In this document: piece after piece, positions 6,342 to 12,767 of the stretch | Position numbering within the stretch: position 1 is the first letter of the stretch | How the letters are laid out: each line of letters begins with the position of its first letter | Source of the DNA: an uncultured Oscillospiraceae bacterium | GTDB taxonomy: Bacteria; Bacillota; Clostridia; Oscillospirales; Oscillospiraceae | Assembly: GCA_910588045.1 (NCBI GenBank) | Contig: CAJUPS010000070.1 | Span: forward strand, 1 to 17,430 | DNA length: 17,430 nucleotides | Direction: 5' to 3' | Program-made: the position numbers and the translations under genes | The notes under the pieces: model-generated | Told to the model about the DNA's origin: nothing | Seen by the model: only the letters and a program-made list of their open reading frames with translations | Databases searched by the model: none

Positions 6342-7055
6342 TTACATATCGCTCTTCCTCCGATTGCACTCCCGACACCGCATTTTACAATTCTCCGGGA
6401 TGGTCTTGCCGCCCTTGCTCCAGGGGGTGATATGGTCGGCCTCCATCTCGTCGAAGTCATAATGTGCCTTGGCCTTCCCCGCCGCCTGACAGTCGGGGCA
6501 GATACCGCCCTGGCGCTCATATGCCTCCCGCTTCTGGGCGGTGGTGAACGCCCGGAGGCTCAAATACTTTTCCTCTCCGGTGAGGACATAGGTATAGACG
6601 CCCTTCTTGTTCGTCACTTCATCGTCAATCAGCAGCGCCTTGAGCTGCCGCTCCAGAGCGTCCGGGTCAAGCTCTGCATCCTTGAAGCGATTGTAAAGCA
6701 GGCCCCACTCGATGCCCGGCAGGCCGATTTGCTCGTCACGGTCGCTGCTGACGATCTCAAATTTATAGCTGGGCTTGTCCGCTTCGTAGTGGGTGGTAAT
6801 CAGCTTCTTGATGCCCAGCTGGGTAAAGTTCAGCTGGAAGTAGCGGAAGAAATTGCTGGTGTAGCCGCCCAGGCCATCGCCAAAATGGTCTTGCCCGTCC
6901 TCTCCGATCGCCGGGTCGTCGGCGTTGCAGAAAATGACCTTGCCTTTGAAGTATTTGCGGTAATGCCGCAGCTCGTCCTCAATCGTGGAGAGCTGGGTAT
7001 AAAATTCATCCGTCTTTCCGGCCCTGGACATATGCAGGTTGCTGTTGCCCGCCAT
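6342..7055 (-). CDS. chimeric protein: EcoRI-methylase-like N-terminus with C-terminal HNH endonuclease domain
   Basis: A 237-residue protein. Residues 1-95 look like the start of the EcoRI-type adenine methylase family (MAGNSNLHMSRAGKTDEFYT, DELRHYRKYFKGKV, FCNADDP, SNFFRYFQLNF, GIKKLITTHYEAD). The rest of that enzyme, including the NPPF-type catalytic motif, is absent. From about residue 112 (GIEWGLLYNRFKD) to the end it resembles the C-terminal part of DUF262-type proteins with an HNH domain: CPDC 186-189, EADHITPWSKGGKT 206-217, EN at 221-222, CREC 227-230, NRRKS. His208 and Asn222 are plausible nuclease residues. The ATG at 7055 follows GGGGAGG. Either a deletion fused two restriction-modification genes or it is a genuine fused nuclease. 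Family assignments are from memory. Confidence 0.65.
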   Translation of the reverse strand: MAGNSNLHMSRAGKTDEFYTQLSTIEDELRHYRKYFKGKVIFCNADDPAIGEDGQDHFGDGLGGYTSNFFRYFQLNFTQLGIKKLITTHYEADKPSYKFEIVSSDRDEQIGLPGIEWGLLYNRFKDAELDPDALERQLKALLIDDEVTNKKGVYTYVLTGEEKYLSLRAFTTAQKREAYERQGGICPDCQAAGKAKAHYDFDEMEADHITPWSKGGKTIPENCKMRCRECNRRKSDM

Positions 7056-7090
7056 AGCGACGCCTCCCCTATGTGGAAACTGACAGGATA

Positions 7091-7119
7091 ATCATACCAT
7101 ATTGAGCGCCGGAAAACAA
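7091..7119 (-). promoter_or_regulatory. probable promoter of the HNH gene
   Basis: On the minus strand TTGTTT (7119-7114), 17 bp, then TATGAT (7096-7091) preceded by TG in extended -10 position. It ends 36 bp before the start codon. Confidence 0.45.
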
Positions 7120-7148
7120 CGGCGCATTTCGACTTTTGCAAAAATCCG

Positions 7149-7651
7149 TCAAAACGGTTTGAGTATGATAACTTTCCGTCTCAGCTTCTGGGCATACCGT
7201 ACTGTCATCGCCGTACCGCCCCGCTGCTCACCGTTGTAGACGGCCAGCAGGCAGGCGGCGTGATCGACCAGATAGCGGTTGCGTTCCAGCATACAACCCT
7301 TGCGGTACTCACGGTTCACACAGACTACCTCGTCCGCCTGCTCCAAAATGGAGTGATAGAGTTCCCGTGATGAAGCTGACCACCCGTCTGCCTGTCCCTC
7401 GCAGGGCAGGACGCAGTGGAGCTTCAGCGCGGGATTTTCTTTTTCAAGGTAAGGACGGCCATCGCCGCCCAGGTGTCGGCCCCCTCCGCCATCCCATAGA
7501 GGAAGTCCGTACATCCTGCCTCCACTAGTTTGGCAATCTCTGCGGCAAGTTTTTCTTTCAGCGCAACACACCGAACATCGGCCTCGTTATAGACCCAGGG
7601 AAACTTCTTCGGACGATGGCCCGTAAACGCGCAGCATCTTTCAATCATCAC
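7149..7651 (-). pseudogene. frameshifted YpsA/DUF1273-like SLOG-superfamily gene
   Basis: Two overlapping frames together make one protein of about 165 residues. The first (from 7651) reads CCAFTGHRPKKFPWVYNE and ends with YGMAEGADTWAAMAVLTL, the nucleotide-binding signature of SLOG proteins. The second resumes with NPALKLHCVLPCEGQADGW, then REYRKGCMLERNRYLVD and AVYNGEQRGGTAMTVRYAQ, the usual second half. The break is at an A-rich run near 7435-7446, consistent with loss of one base. Start is GTG 7651 or ATG 7648 with AGGAG upstream. SLOG proteins of this group bind a nucleotide-like ligand; their role is unsettled. A sequencing error or programmed slippage at G-AAA-AAG could also explain the break. 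Confidence 0.7.
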
Positions 7652-7679
7652 GATTTATCTCCTGACTTTAATTTAGCTG

Positions 7680-7720
7680 TGGGGGTTATATCCCCTTAAC
7701 ACTGGAGATTATAACCCCCA
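7680..7720. promoter_or_regulatory. 11-bp inverted repeat between divergent genes
   Basis: TGGGGGTTATA (7680-7690) and its exact reverse complement (7710-7720) are separated by 19 bp. It lies between the minus-strand SLOG gene and the plus-strand small HTH gene, so it is a good candidate operator for the HTH protein. Possible -10-like TATAAC/TATAAT sequences fall inside the arms. Confidence 0.45.
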
Positions 7721-7754
7721 TACTGGTTGGTGTCAATCAGGAGGGGGTGAGTAT

Positions 7755-7958
7755 GTGATCGTCTTTGATAAATTGTGGGTTGTGATGAAGCAAAAGGGTG
7801 TTTCCACATACTTGCTGAGAGAAAAATGCGGCATTGACAGCAAGACCGTCCGGCGGTTGCGTGCAAACGACAATATGGAAACAAAGACGCTGAACAAATT
7901 GTGTTCGGCGCTGGATTGCCGCCTGGAGGACATCGCCGAGTACGTCCCCGACGAATAA
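7755..7958 (+). CDS. small Cro/CI-type helix-turn-helix regulator
   Basis: A 67-residue protein consisting of one helix-turn-helix domain of the HTH_26 type: MIVFDKLWVVMKQKGVSTYLL at the start, then CGIDSKTVRRLRAND as the recognition region, and LCSALDCRLEDIAEYVPDE at the end, the standard tail of this family. Translation starts at GTG 7755, preceded by GGAGGGGGTG (7740-7749); no in-frame ATG lies upstream, and the overlapping ATG at 7753 is followed directly by a stop. It is divergent from the SLOG gene, with a palindrome between them. Such single-domain regulators are common in mobile and defence regions; its target is unknown. Confidence 0.85.
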   Translation: MIVFDKLWVVMKQKGVSTYLLREKCGIDSKTVRRLRANDNMETKTLNKLCSALDCRLEDIAEYVPDE

Positions 7959-7967
7959 CAGCGGAAT

Positions 7968-8008
7968 CCAAGGGGGGGAGACCTCCCCCTCTTGGCACAA
8001 CAATTTTG
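7968..8008 (+). terminator. terminator of the HTH gene
   Basis: An 11-bp stem (7968-7978 with 7985-7995, one G-U pair) with a 6-nt loop starts 9 bp after the stop codon. The T-tract is short and displaced (ATTTT at 8003-8007), so efficiency is uncertain. It insulates the following ribosomal protein promoter. Confidence 0.5.
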
Positions 8009-8049
8009 GAGAAAAACAGTCCAATCTGCAAATTTTTCTGAATTTTCTA

Positions 8050-8078
8050 TTGACAACCAATTATCCTTCGGCTATAAT
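8050..8078 (+). promoter_or_regulatory. promoter of the rplJ-rplL operon
   Basis: TTGACA (8050-8055), 17 bp, TATAAT (8073-8078): a perfect consensus sigma-A promoter, as expected for an abundantly expressed ribosomal protein operon. Confidence 0.85.
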
Positions 8079-8084
8079 AAACTT

Positions 8085-8190
8085 CGCGTTCCAAAGACAG
8101 CAGGTGGGTCTACACATAAATCCTGCCGAGGATTGCCAATCGTTATGATTAGCACGGTCCTTGCGTCCTGACGCAGGGACCGTTTTCCTA
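8085..8190 (+). ncRNA. ribosomal protein L10 leader
   Basis: Between the promoter and rplJ the transcript carries GACAGCAGGTGGGTC, AATCCTGCCGAGGATTG and a final hairpin, the arrangement of the Firmicute L10 leader. The L10-L12 complex binds this RNA and represses its own operon when ribosomal protein is in excess. The assignment rests on position and recognisable leader segments; no covariance search was possible. Confidence 0.75.
8154..8186 (+). terminator. attenuator hairpin in the L10 leader
   Basis: A 13-bp stem (8154-8166 with 8171-8183, one G-U pair) with loop CCTG is followed by TTTTCCTATTTT. It lies 53 bp before the rplJ start, so it is a premature terminator that can lower operon expression. 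Confidence 0.7.
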
Positions 8191-8238
8191 TTTTGAACGC
8201 ACTTCCCCCCGCAAATTCTAATGGAGGTGAAAACAAGA

Positions 8239-8784
8239 ATGCCTAACGCAAAGGTTCTCAGCGAAAAGCAAGCCATCGTGGCCGACCTGACCCACAAGCT
8301 GCAGAACGCCGCTGCCGGTGTGCTGGTGGACTACAAAGGCATCACTGTGGCCGAGGACACCGCTCTGCGCGCTGAACTGCGCAAGAACAATGTTGAGTAC
8401 GCCGTGGTGAAGAATACCCTGCTCCAGTTTGCCGTCAATAACTGCGGCATGAATGAGCTGGATGACCTGCTCAGCGGCGCAACCGCTCTGGCCATTTGTC
8501 ATGACGATCCCGTCGCTCCTGCCCGGGTGGTCAACGACTTCGCCAAGAAAATCGACGGCCATTTCGAGATCAAGGGTGGCTTCATGGACGGCAAGCCGAT
8601 GCCCATGGAGGAAGTCATGGCCCTGGCCGCCATTCCCCCGCTGCCCGTTTTGCAGGCCCAGGTTCTGGGCACCATGCTGGCGCCCATTTCCGGTCTTGCC
8701 TGCGTGCTCAAGCAGATTGCCGAGAAGCAGGGTGCGCCAGCAGCGGACGCAGCTTCCGAAGAAGCTGCTCCTGCCGCCGAGTAA
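8239..8784 (+). CDS. rplJ: 50S ribosomal protein L10
   Basis: L10 anchors the L7/L12 dimers to the ribosomal stalk. The 181-residue protein begins MPNAKVLSEKQAIVADL and shows the typical ALRAELRKNNVEYAVVKNTL and PVLQAQVLGTMLAPISGL segments; its C-terminal helix, which binds L7/L12, is followed by an Ala/Glu-rich tail. ATG 8239 is chosen because GGAGGTG at 8223-8229 is 9 nt upstream; the in-frame ATG at 8221 would overlap that ribosome binding site. It is cotranscribed with rplL and regulated by the leader upstream. L10 is normally 165-175 residues, so the tail makes it slightly long. Confidence 0.95.
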   Translation: MPNAKVLSEKQAIVADLTHKLQNAAAGVLVDYKGITVAEDTALRAELRKNNVEYAVVKNTLLQFAVNNCGMNELDDLLSGATALAICHDDPVAPARVVNDFAKKIDGHFEIKGGFMDGKPMPMEEVMALAAIPPLPVLQAQVLGTMLAPISGLACVLKQIAEKQGAPAADAASEEAAPAAE

Positions 8785-8843
8785 GCGGCACATTTCCCCC
8801 AAACATTTATTTTTATTGAAACATTATCAGGAGGTAACTAACA

Positions 8844-9218
8844 ATGGCTAGTGAGAAAGTCACCGCTATGATCGAGGAAGTTAAGGCTTTGACCGTTCTG
8901 GAGCTGAGCGAGCTGGTTCATGCCCTGGAGGAGGAGTTTGGCGTCTCTGCCGCCGCTATGGCTGCTCCTGCTGCTGGCGCTGCCGCCCCTGCTGCCGAGG
9001 AGAAGACCGAGTTTGACGTAGTTCTGACCGGCTTTGATGCCGCGGCCAAGATCAAGGTTATCAAGGTCGTTCGTGAGATCACCGGTCTGGGCCTGGCCGA
9101 GGCCAAGGCTGCTGTCGAGGGCACTCCCAAGACCCTGAAGGAAGCCCTGGGCAAGGACGAGGCCGAGGAGCTGAAGAAGAAGATCGAAGAGGCAGGCGGC
9201 AAGGTCGAGCTGAAGTAA
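8844..9218 (+). CDS. rplL: 50S ribosomal protein L7/L12
   Basis: The 124-residue stalk protein recruits translation GTPases to the ribosome. Residues 1-33 form the dimerisation and L10-binding domain (VKALTVLELSELVHALEEEFGV), followed by an Ala/Pro-rich hinge (about 34-52), then the C-terminal factor-binding domain with EFDVVLTGFDAAAKIKVIK and the conserved GLGLAEAKAAVEGTPK. AGGAGGT lies at 8829-8835 before ATG 8844. It ends the operon; the terminator is at 9313-9366. Confidence 0.97.
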   Translation: MASEKVTAMIEEVKALTVLELSELVHALEEEFGVSAAAMAAPAAGAAAPAAEEKTEFDVVLTGFDAAAKIKVIKVVREITGLGLAEAKAAVEGTPKTLKEALGKDEAEELKKKIEEAGGKVELK

Positions 9219-9244
9219 GTTAAGTGGGGTTTGTACTTGCCCTA

Positions 9245-9281
9245 CCCAACTTTATCCCAATTCTGCTCCCAATTTTGTCCC
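9245..9281. repeat. phased CCCAA(TT) short repeats
   Basis: CCCAA motifs recur at 9245, 9256 and 9268, with a further CCC at 9279, a spacing of 11-12 bp or about one helical turn. CAAAATTGGGG near 9662 is a related inverted copy. They may be protein-binding sites or remnants of an element end; function is unknown. Confidence 0.3.
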
Positions 9282-9312
9282 TTCGTGAGCAGCGTTGAGA
9301 CAGGTGCATGAG

Positions 9313-9366
9313 TAAAAAAGAAGAGCTCAGAGTAGTTCATTGCGAATTGCTCTGGGCTCTTTTTTT
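9313..9366 (+). terminator. terminator of the rplJ-rplL operon
   Basis: AGAGCTCAGAG with TAGTTC pairs with GAATTG and CTCTGGGCTCT through 9322-9360 (a few G-U pairs, 5-nt loop) and runs into seven T. An A-rich stretch precedes the stem. It is the strongest terminator in this part of the window. Confidence 0.85.
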
Positions 9367-9684
9367 GTTGCCATTTTTGCGGCAGGCCGGGGTAATTCGG
9401 AGGGTTTTGCGAGAAAAAATTGAGAATAGGTGCCTCCCTCGCCACTGGACAAGCCCTCTTGGGATGGGGTTGGGAGTGAGCTTGGGAGGGTGAGCCGGAG
9501 GCCAATCCTGAGCGAAGAAAGTGCCCAAACTAAAAGTAAGAGGCACATAGTCTTTCAGGATAAATCGAATTTTTCTGAGTTTTTGACACAAAATTTTGAT
9601 TTCACCTTGGGAAACTGCACCTAGAAAAGTCGTTTTTCTGAGGTCAATTCCCCGGTTAGGCGCAAAATTGGGGTTAAATCAAAT
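9367..9684. other. intergenic DNA with no recognisable gene
   Basis: No open frame here has convincing codon use or a ribosome binding site. A loose long-range inverted repeat (CCTCCC near 9432 with GGGAGG near 9484, GCCTCC with GGAGGC) is the only structure seen. Base composition drops toward the right, consistent with entry into acquired DNA. Confidence 0.4.
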
Positions 9685-10069
9685 TTGTGCTCGCAATACC
9701 AGTGTTTTGTCCCGGCCTTATTCTTTGTTAGCTCTGGTAGCGGAGCTCATGTGGATATTCCCTATTGGGTCATTCCTGCTTCTGCCCTGCTGGGGCCAGA
9801 GGACGCAAAAGAGTTTGCCGGGAATTCACGGAAAGGTTTCTCATGGGATTGGAGGTGCAGTTTTGGAAAATTACAAAACGACTTTTGAAAAGTACATGGA
9901 GCAGCATCAGTTTTTGGAAGCGGATAAAAAGAAAGTCTGGGACTTTCTTAAACGCTCCCACGCCACAGAAGCTTATATGACGAGGAATGATCTTCATTAT
10001 AAAGACAAATTTGGCATACCAGGTGTAATCTCACGCAGTTTGCTTGGTATTCAAGATAACTTCATATAA
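9685..10069 (+). pseudogene. frameshifted C-terminal coding remnant of unknown family
   Basis: Two frames have coding character in succession. The first, about 9700-9880, reads LFFVSSGSGAHVDIPYWVIP and then LLGPEDAKEFAGNSRKGFSW. The second, about 9870-10069, reads TFEKYMEQHQFLEADKKKVW and then EAYMTRNDLHYKDKFGIPG, ending at TAA 10067-10069. They join if one base is removed near 9865-9890, where several A and T runs occur. No start codon with a ribosome binding site precedes the first part, so the 5' end is missing too. I do not recognise the family. The remnant ends 24 bp before the 22-bp repeats and may be cargo of an earlier mobile element. Confidence 0.4.
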
Positions 10070-10092
10070 GGCCAGGAGGGATACGGTCACTC

Positions 10093-10158
10093 AAAAGCGG
10101 GGTGAATTTTCCTTAAAGGCGGGGTGAGTTTGCCGCAAAAGCGGGGTATTTTTGCCCT
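10093..10158. repeat. three tandem 22-bp repeats, likely transposase-binding sites
   Basis: Three units at 10093-10114, 10115-10136 and 10137-10158 share AAA[A/G]GCGGGGT followed by an A/T-rich half and CC or GCC. They abut exactly. Adjacent copies of about 22 bp are typical of element ends bound by Tn7/IS21/Mu-type transposases. On the minus strand the array is preceded by TGTGTGCC (10166 leftward), which could be a 5'-TG terminus of an element lying to the left; no transposase gene remains there. Alternatively the array belongs to the Tn7-like element on the right. Confidence 0.55.
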
Positions 10159-10406
10159 GGCACACAAAAGGGCGGCGGCGGGGCGCAATATCTGCCCCTG
10201 TGAAATGATTCGATTAGATGGACATTAGGTGGTAAATTCTCCTTCTTTGAATCACATAAGTGCTGGTTTTTGCGTTTTTGGTTTTTACCTGTGCTTCGAT
10301 TTTCTTCTCCATATCTCCTAATATGTTTAAAAACATTAAGTAACTAAAGCCTCCGCTTCCTGGAGGAGCGGAGACTTTATACCTTACGTTAGATATGGAG
10401 AATGCG
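10159..10406. other. intergenic DNA with one terminator-like hairpin
   Basis: No gene is visible. A hairpin at 10345-10379 has a 7-bp stem (CTCCGCT/AGCGGAG), one mismatch and a 5-bp outer stem (TAAAG/CTTTA). It lacks a T-tract on either side. TGATTCGATT near 10207 and TGCTTCGATT near 10294 are a weak direct repeat. Confidence 0.35.
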
Positions 10407-10678
10407 GCCTGTATACGAAGGACAGTCTACCCCAATAGGCATCTCTGCACGGTAACAATGCAAATATAGTCGATACTTTGGGACTTGTGAAGCACTTTAC
10501 TCTCTCCAGTCATACTTGGCATACGGGAAAAATGACTACACAGGTGAAGTTGAAATCTATTGCTCTATCTGGAGGTGAATTGCGCCTGTATCGACAGCGA
10601 CTGTTGCAGAGGTGCAACTACCTAAGTGCAATGCGGCCAACCTGGACGGTGTAGCAACACAGTCCTTCGTATACAGGC
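10407..10678. repeat. 272-bp segment bounded by perfect 17-bp inverted repeats (structured RNA or miniature element)
   Basis: GCCTGTATACGAAGGAC (10407-10423) recurs in exact reverse complement at 10662-10678. A partial direct copy, GCCTGTATCGACAGCGAC, is near 10575. AATGCGGCC is directly repeated at 10401-10409 and 10630-10638. The interior can form GTTGCA/TGCAAC (10603-10618), AGTCAT/ATGACT (about 10509-10538) and CTACAC/GTGTAG hairpins. It may be a folded RNA with a 17-bp closing stem, a miniature transposable element with termini TGTATACG, or TnsB-type binding sites. No open reading frame and no flanking target duplication is seen. Confidence 0.45.
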
Positions 10679-10893
10679 AATAAGCATCCCAAGGAAGAAT
10701 GGCTATGTCGTAATCTTGCCTAAAGGGAAAGCAGAAACCATCGTGGAGCTGAGAATTTGTACCCTATGGGAACAGATTGTGTTGCCGCCCGTCGCTGAGT
10801 TTTGGTAACTTGTCCTGTCCCCTGGCAAGGCTCAAAAACCGTAACATCTTAATCGCCCGTGCTATTTTTACATCAGAAAAAGGAGGAATGCAA

Positions 10894-11655
10894 TTGGCAA
10901 AGAACCACATCCGGCTTGACACGGAACAGCAAAAAGGAATCTACGAACGATTTCGGCTCCTATCCGATCGTTACGGAAAGTGGGAGGTTTGGGCCGACTT
11001 CATCACCCTGTCGGCTTGCAGCCTATGCCTATCTGACCGGCAAAAACGAGAGGAGGAGTATGGCAACATCATCAAACGCTATCGTCCTGAGGAGGCACAA
11101 AAATTTGCCGAGATGTTTGCGCTGACCGTCGAGGCCCTGGAGTGCAATCCAAATCAGGACTTCCTCGGCGATCTTTTCATGAGGTTTGACCTCGGCAACA
11201 CCTGGAAAGGCCAGTTTTTCACGCCCTACAACGTGTGTTGCTGCATGGCCTCGCTAACCGCCGGAAATCTGCAAGGACAGTTGGATCGGCAATCGTGGAT
11301 CTCTGTCTGCGATCCTGCTGTTGGTGCTGGGGCTCTGCTGATTGCTTTTGCCCAAGAGTGCTTACGGCAGGAAGTAAACTACCAGACGGACGTTCTCTTT
11401 GCCGGTCAGGACATAGATCGAACGGCGGCGATGATGAGCTTCGTGCAGTTGAGTTTGCTGGGGTGTCCCGGTTACATCGTCGTGGGAGACTCCCTACTGC
11501 ATCCCATGGTCGGCCCCAGCACCCTGCTCCCGATCCCCCAGGAGGGGCAGGAGATTTGGTATACGCCCATGTTCTTCACGGACATTTGGCAGTTGCGGAT
11601 TGCCGCCGAGAGAATAAAGCTTTTGGGTAATTGTAAGGAAGGTGAAGCGTCATGA
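10894..11655 (+). CDS. N-6 DNA methylase-like protein of mobile elements, catalytic NPPF motif not seen
   Basis: The protein (253 residues) resembles the small adenine methylases found in clostridial integrative elements. It has GQFFTP (106-111), the SAM-binding motif DPAVGAGALL (140-149) and the acidic FAGQDID (169-175), and ends with WYTPMFFTDIWQLR. The catalytic [DN]PP[FY] motif expected after the SAM motif is missing, so it may bind SAM or DNA without methylating, or use an unusual motif. I chose TTG 10894 because AGGAGG (10881-10886) is 7 nt upstream; the in-frame ATG at 10888 leaves only one base of spacing. It is the first gene of the operon and overlaps the next by ATGA. Its likely role is modification, anti-restriction or regulation of the element. 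Confidence 0.7.
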   Translation: MAKNHIRLDTEQQKGIYERFRLLSDRYGKWEVWADFITLSACSLCLSDRQKREEEYGNIIKRYRPEEAQKFAEMFALTVEALECNPNQDFLGDLFMRFDLGNTWKGQFFTPYNVCCCMASLTAGNLQGQLDRQSWISVCDPAVGAGALLIAFAQECLRQEVNYQTDVLFAGQDIDRTAAMMSFVQLSLLGCPGYIVVGDSLLHPMVGPSTLLPIPQEGQEIWYTPMFFTDIWQLRIAAERIKLLGNCKEGEAS

Positions 11656-12233
11656 CAAAAAAGCAAATTGCTGCCCTACAACGGATTCTTGACCGTGAGG
11701 CGGCAGCGTATCAGGGGCGGTCAGACCGTCCTGCTCCTGGGCAACACCCCAGCAGGGACAAATATGCGGTTACAGACGGAACAATCTGCGTACTTATGGA
11801 TAGCCCAGCGCCAGGTCTTCCTATGGGTGAGCAGGCAGACACATTTGTTGAAATTGTCCGTAATGAGCGAAAGAGTGAAGCTCATTTCCCTGTGCCAGAG
11901 GATCAAATTAGCATATCCAAGTGGAAAGCACAGATAAAGCAGCAAAAACAGGAAATAGAAATCTCTGCACCCATAATTCGTCCAGAGCAGTTAACTGTTT
12001 CGGATCTGGATGCTACGGATACTCCAACTGCAGTTGTGGGGCATTTCGCTCTACAATTGCTTGTAGATGCGGCTGAGGCAGTTGGCGGCGATCTGCTGTT
12101 TTTCCTCGGATATGGGCGATTTAATTCCCGTTTCCCCTCCCTCCTGGTAATGCCACCTATGTGGATTGATAGGAGCGGAGCAGAGTCGATGGCACAAGAC
12201 CCGATCGCCCTGGTTCTTCCACTGCGGCGATAA
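11652..12233 (+). CDS. conserved accessory protein of unknown function
   Basis: A 193-residue soluble protein, starting MTKKQIAALQRILDREAAAY and ending DPIALVLPLRR. ATG 11652 overlaps the methylase stop (ATGA), so it is translationally coupled, with AAGGAAGGTG just upstream. The middle (RDKYAVTDGTICVLMD) and the end (GRFNSRFPSLLVMPP) resemble in layout proteins that follow N-6 methylases in clostridial integrative elements. No catalytic motif is recognisable, and I cannot assign a function. Residues about 90-110 are rich in Lys and Gln and probably helical. Confidence 0.7.
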   Translation: MTKKQIAALQRILDREAAAYQGRSDRPAPGQHPSRDKYAVTDGTICVLMDSPAPGLPMGEQADTFVEIVRNERKSEAHFPVPEDQISISKWKAQIKQQKQEIEISAPIIRPEQLTVSDLDATDTPTAVVGHFALQLLVDAAEAVGGDLLFFLGYGRFNSRFPSLLVMPPMWIDRSGAESMAQDPIALVLPLRR

Positions 12234-12254
12234 CATAGGAAGGAATGATGTTAT

Positions 12255-12767
12255 TTGGCAAAAACCACCCCAAAAGAGGTTCTGGAAATTCTCCAAGGAC
12301 AGGATTTCCGGGCCCGGCAGCGTGAGATTAGGGCCATCCAGAAAGATATTTCCACAGCTCGGGGCATCATCGTTGATGGTATTGCCCGGTACATCAAACA
12401 GCGCCTGAGGCTCCGGAACAAGAAAGCGGCAGAAGAGAATCCCTTTGTCGACTTGGAAGGCTACAACTCTAAGCAGGCCATACAGGATGCCTATGGCTGG
12501 GAGCTTATCACCGAGGCTGAGATGGACAGGCTCAATGCGCTCTGGGATGCACGGGAGGCCAGCCTCTCCGTTGCCGGGAAATATGAAGATCGGGTTACTC
12601 AAATGCTGGAGAGGGCCTTGACCGGCATCGGCGACGAATACATAGATCAGCTGATGGATTTCCAGGAGCTGGAGCGGAAGATGCAGGCAGAGGCAGAACG
12701 CATTGCCAGGGAGAATCGGCAACGAGACTGGGAGCGGAGATATGGAGGTGATGTTACTCATGACTAA
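12255..12767 (+). CDS. helical/coiled-coil accessory protein of unknown function
   Basis: A 170-residue, highly charged protein predicted to be almost all helix; residues about 125-165 (QLMDFQELERKMQAEAERIA) have heptad-like character. Translation most likely starts at TTG 12255 (MAKTTPKEVLEILQGQDFRA), with AGGAAGG about 10 nt upstream; the ATGs at 12245 and 12248 are in other frames. It also uses TTG-GCA-AAA, like the methylase gene, which supports the choice. It overlaps the next gene by 8 bp. No enzymatic motif is seen. A structural or DNA-associated role in the element is possible but is not shown by sequence. Confidence 0.65.
   Translation: MAKTTPKEVLEILQGQDFRARQREIRAIQKDISTARGIIVDGIARYIKQRLRLRNKKAAEENPFVDLEGYNSKQAIQDAYGWELITEAEMDRLNALWDAREASLSVAGKYEDRVTQMLERALTGIGDEYIDQLMDFQELERKMQAEAERIARENRQRDWERRYGGDVTHD

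Noticed and set aside
7430..7450. programmed -1 frameshift in the SLOG gene
   Set aside because: The run G-AAA-AAG is not a full X-XXY-YYZ slippery heptamer and no downstream stimulator was found; a simple indel is likelier.
8218..8802. 194-residue minus-strand frame opposite rplJ
   Set aside because: Exact antisense of a ribosomal protein gene with no ribosome binding site.
9242..9505. integrase C-terminus on the minus strand (KGQNWEQNWDKVG-like)
   Set aside because: The open frame arises from the phased short repeats and has no recombinase motif.
10093..10158. CRISPR array
   Set aside because: The three 22-bp units abut with no spacers between them and vary from unit to unit; no cas gene is in the window, so it is also not evidence for a CRISPR-associated transposon.
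10407..10678. retron non-coding RNA
   Set aside because: The long inverted repeats recall retron a1/a2 arms, but no reverse transcriptase gene is nearby.
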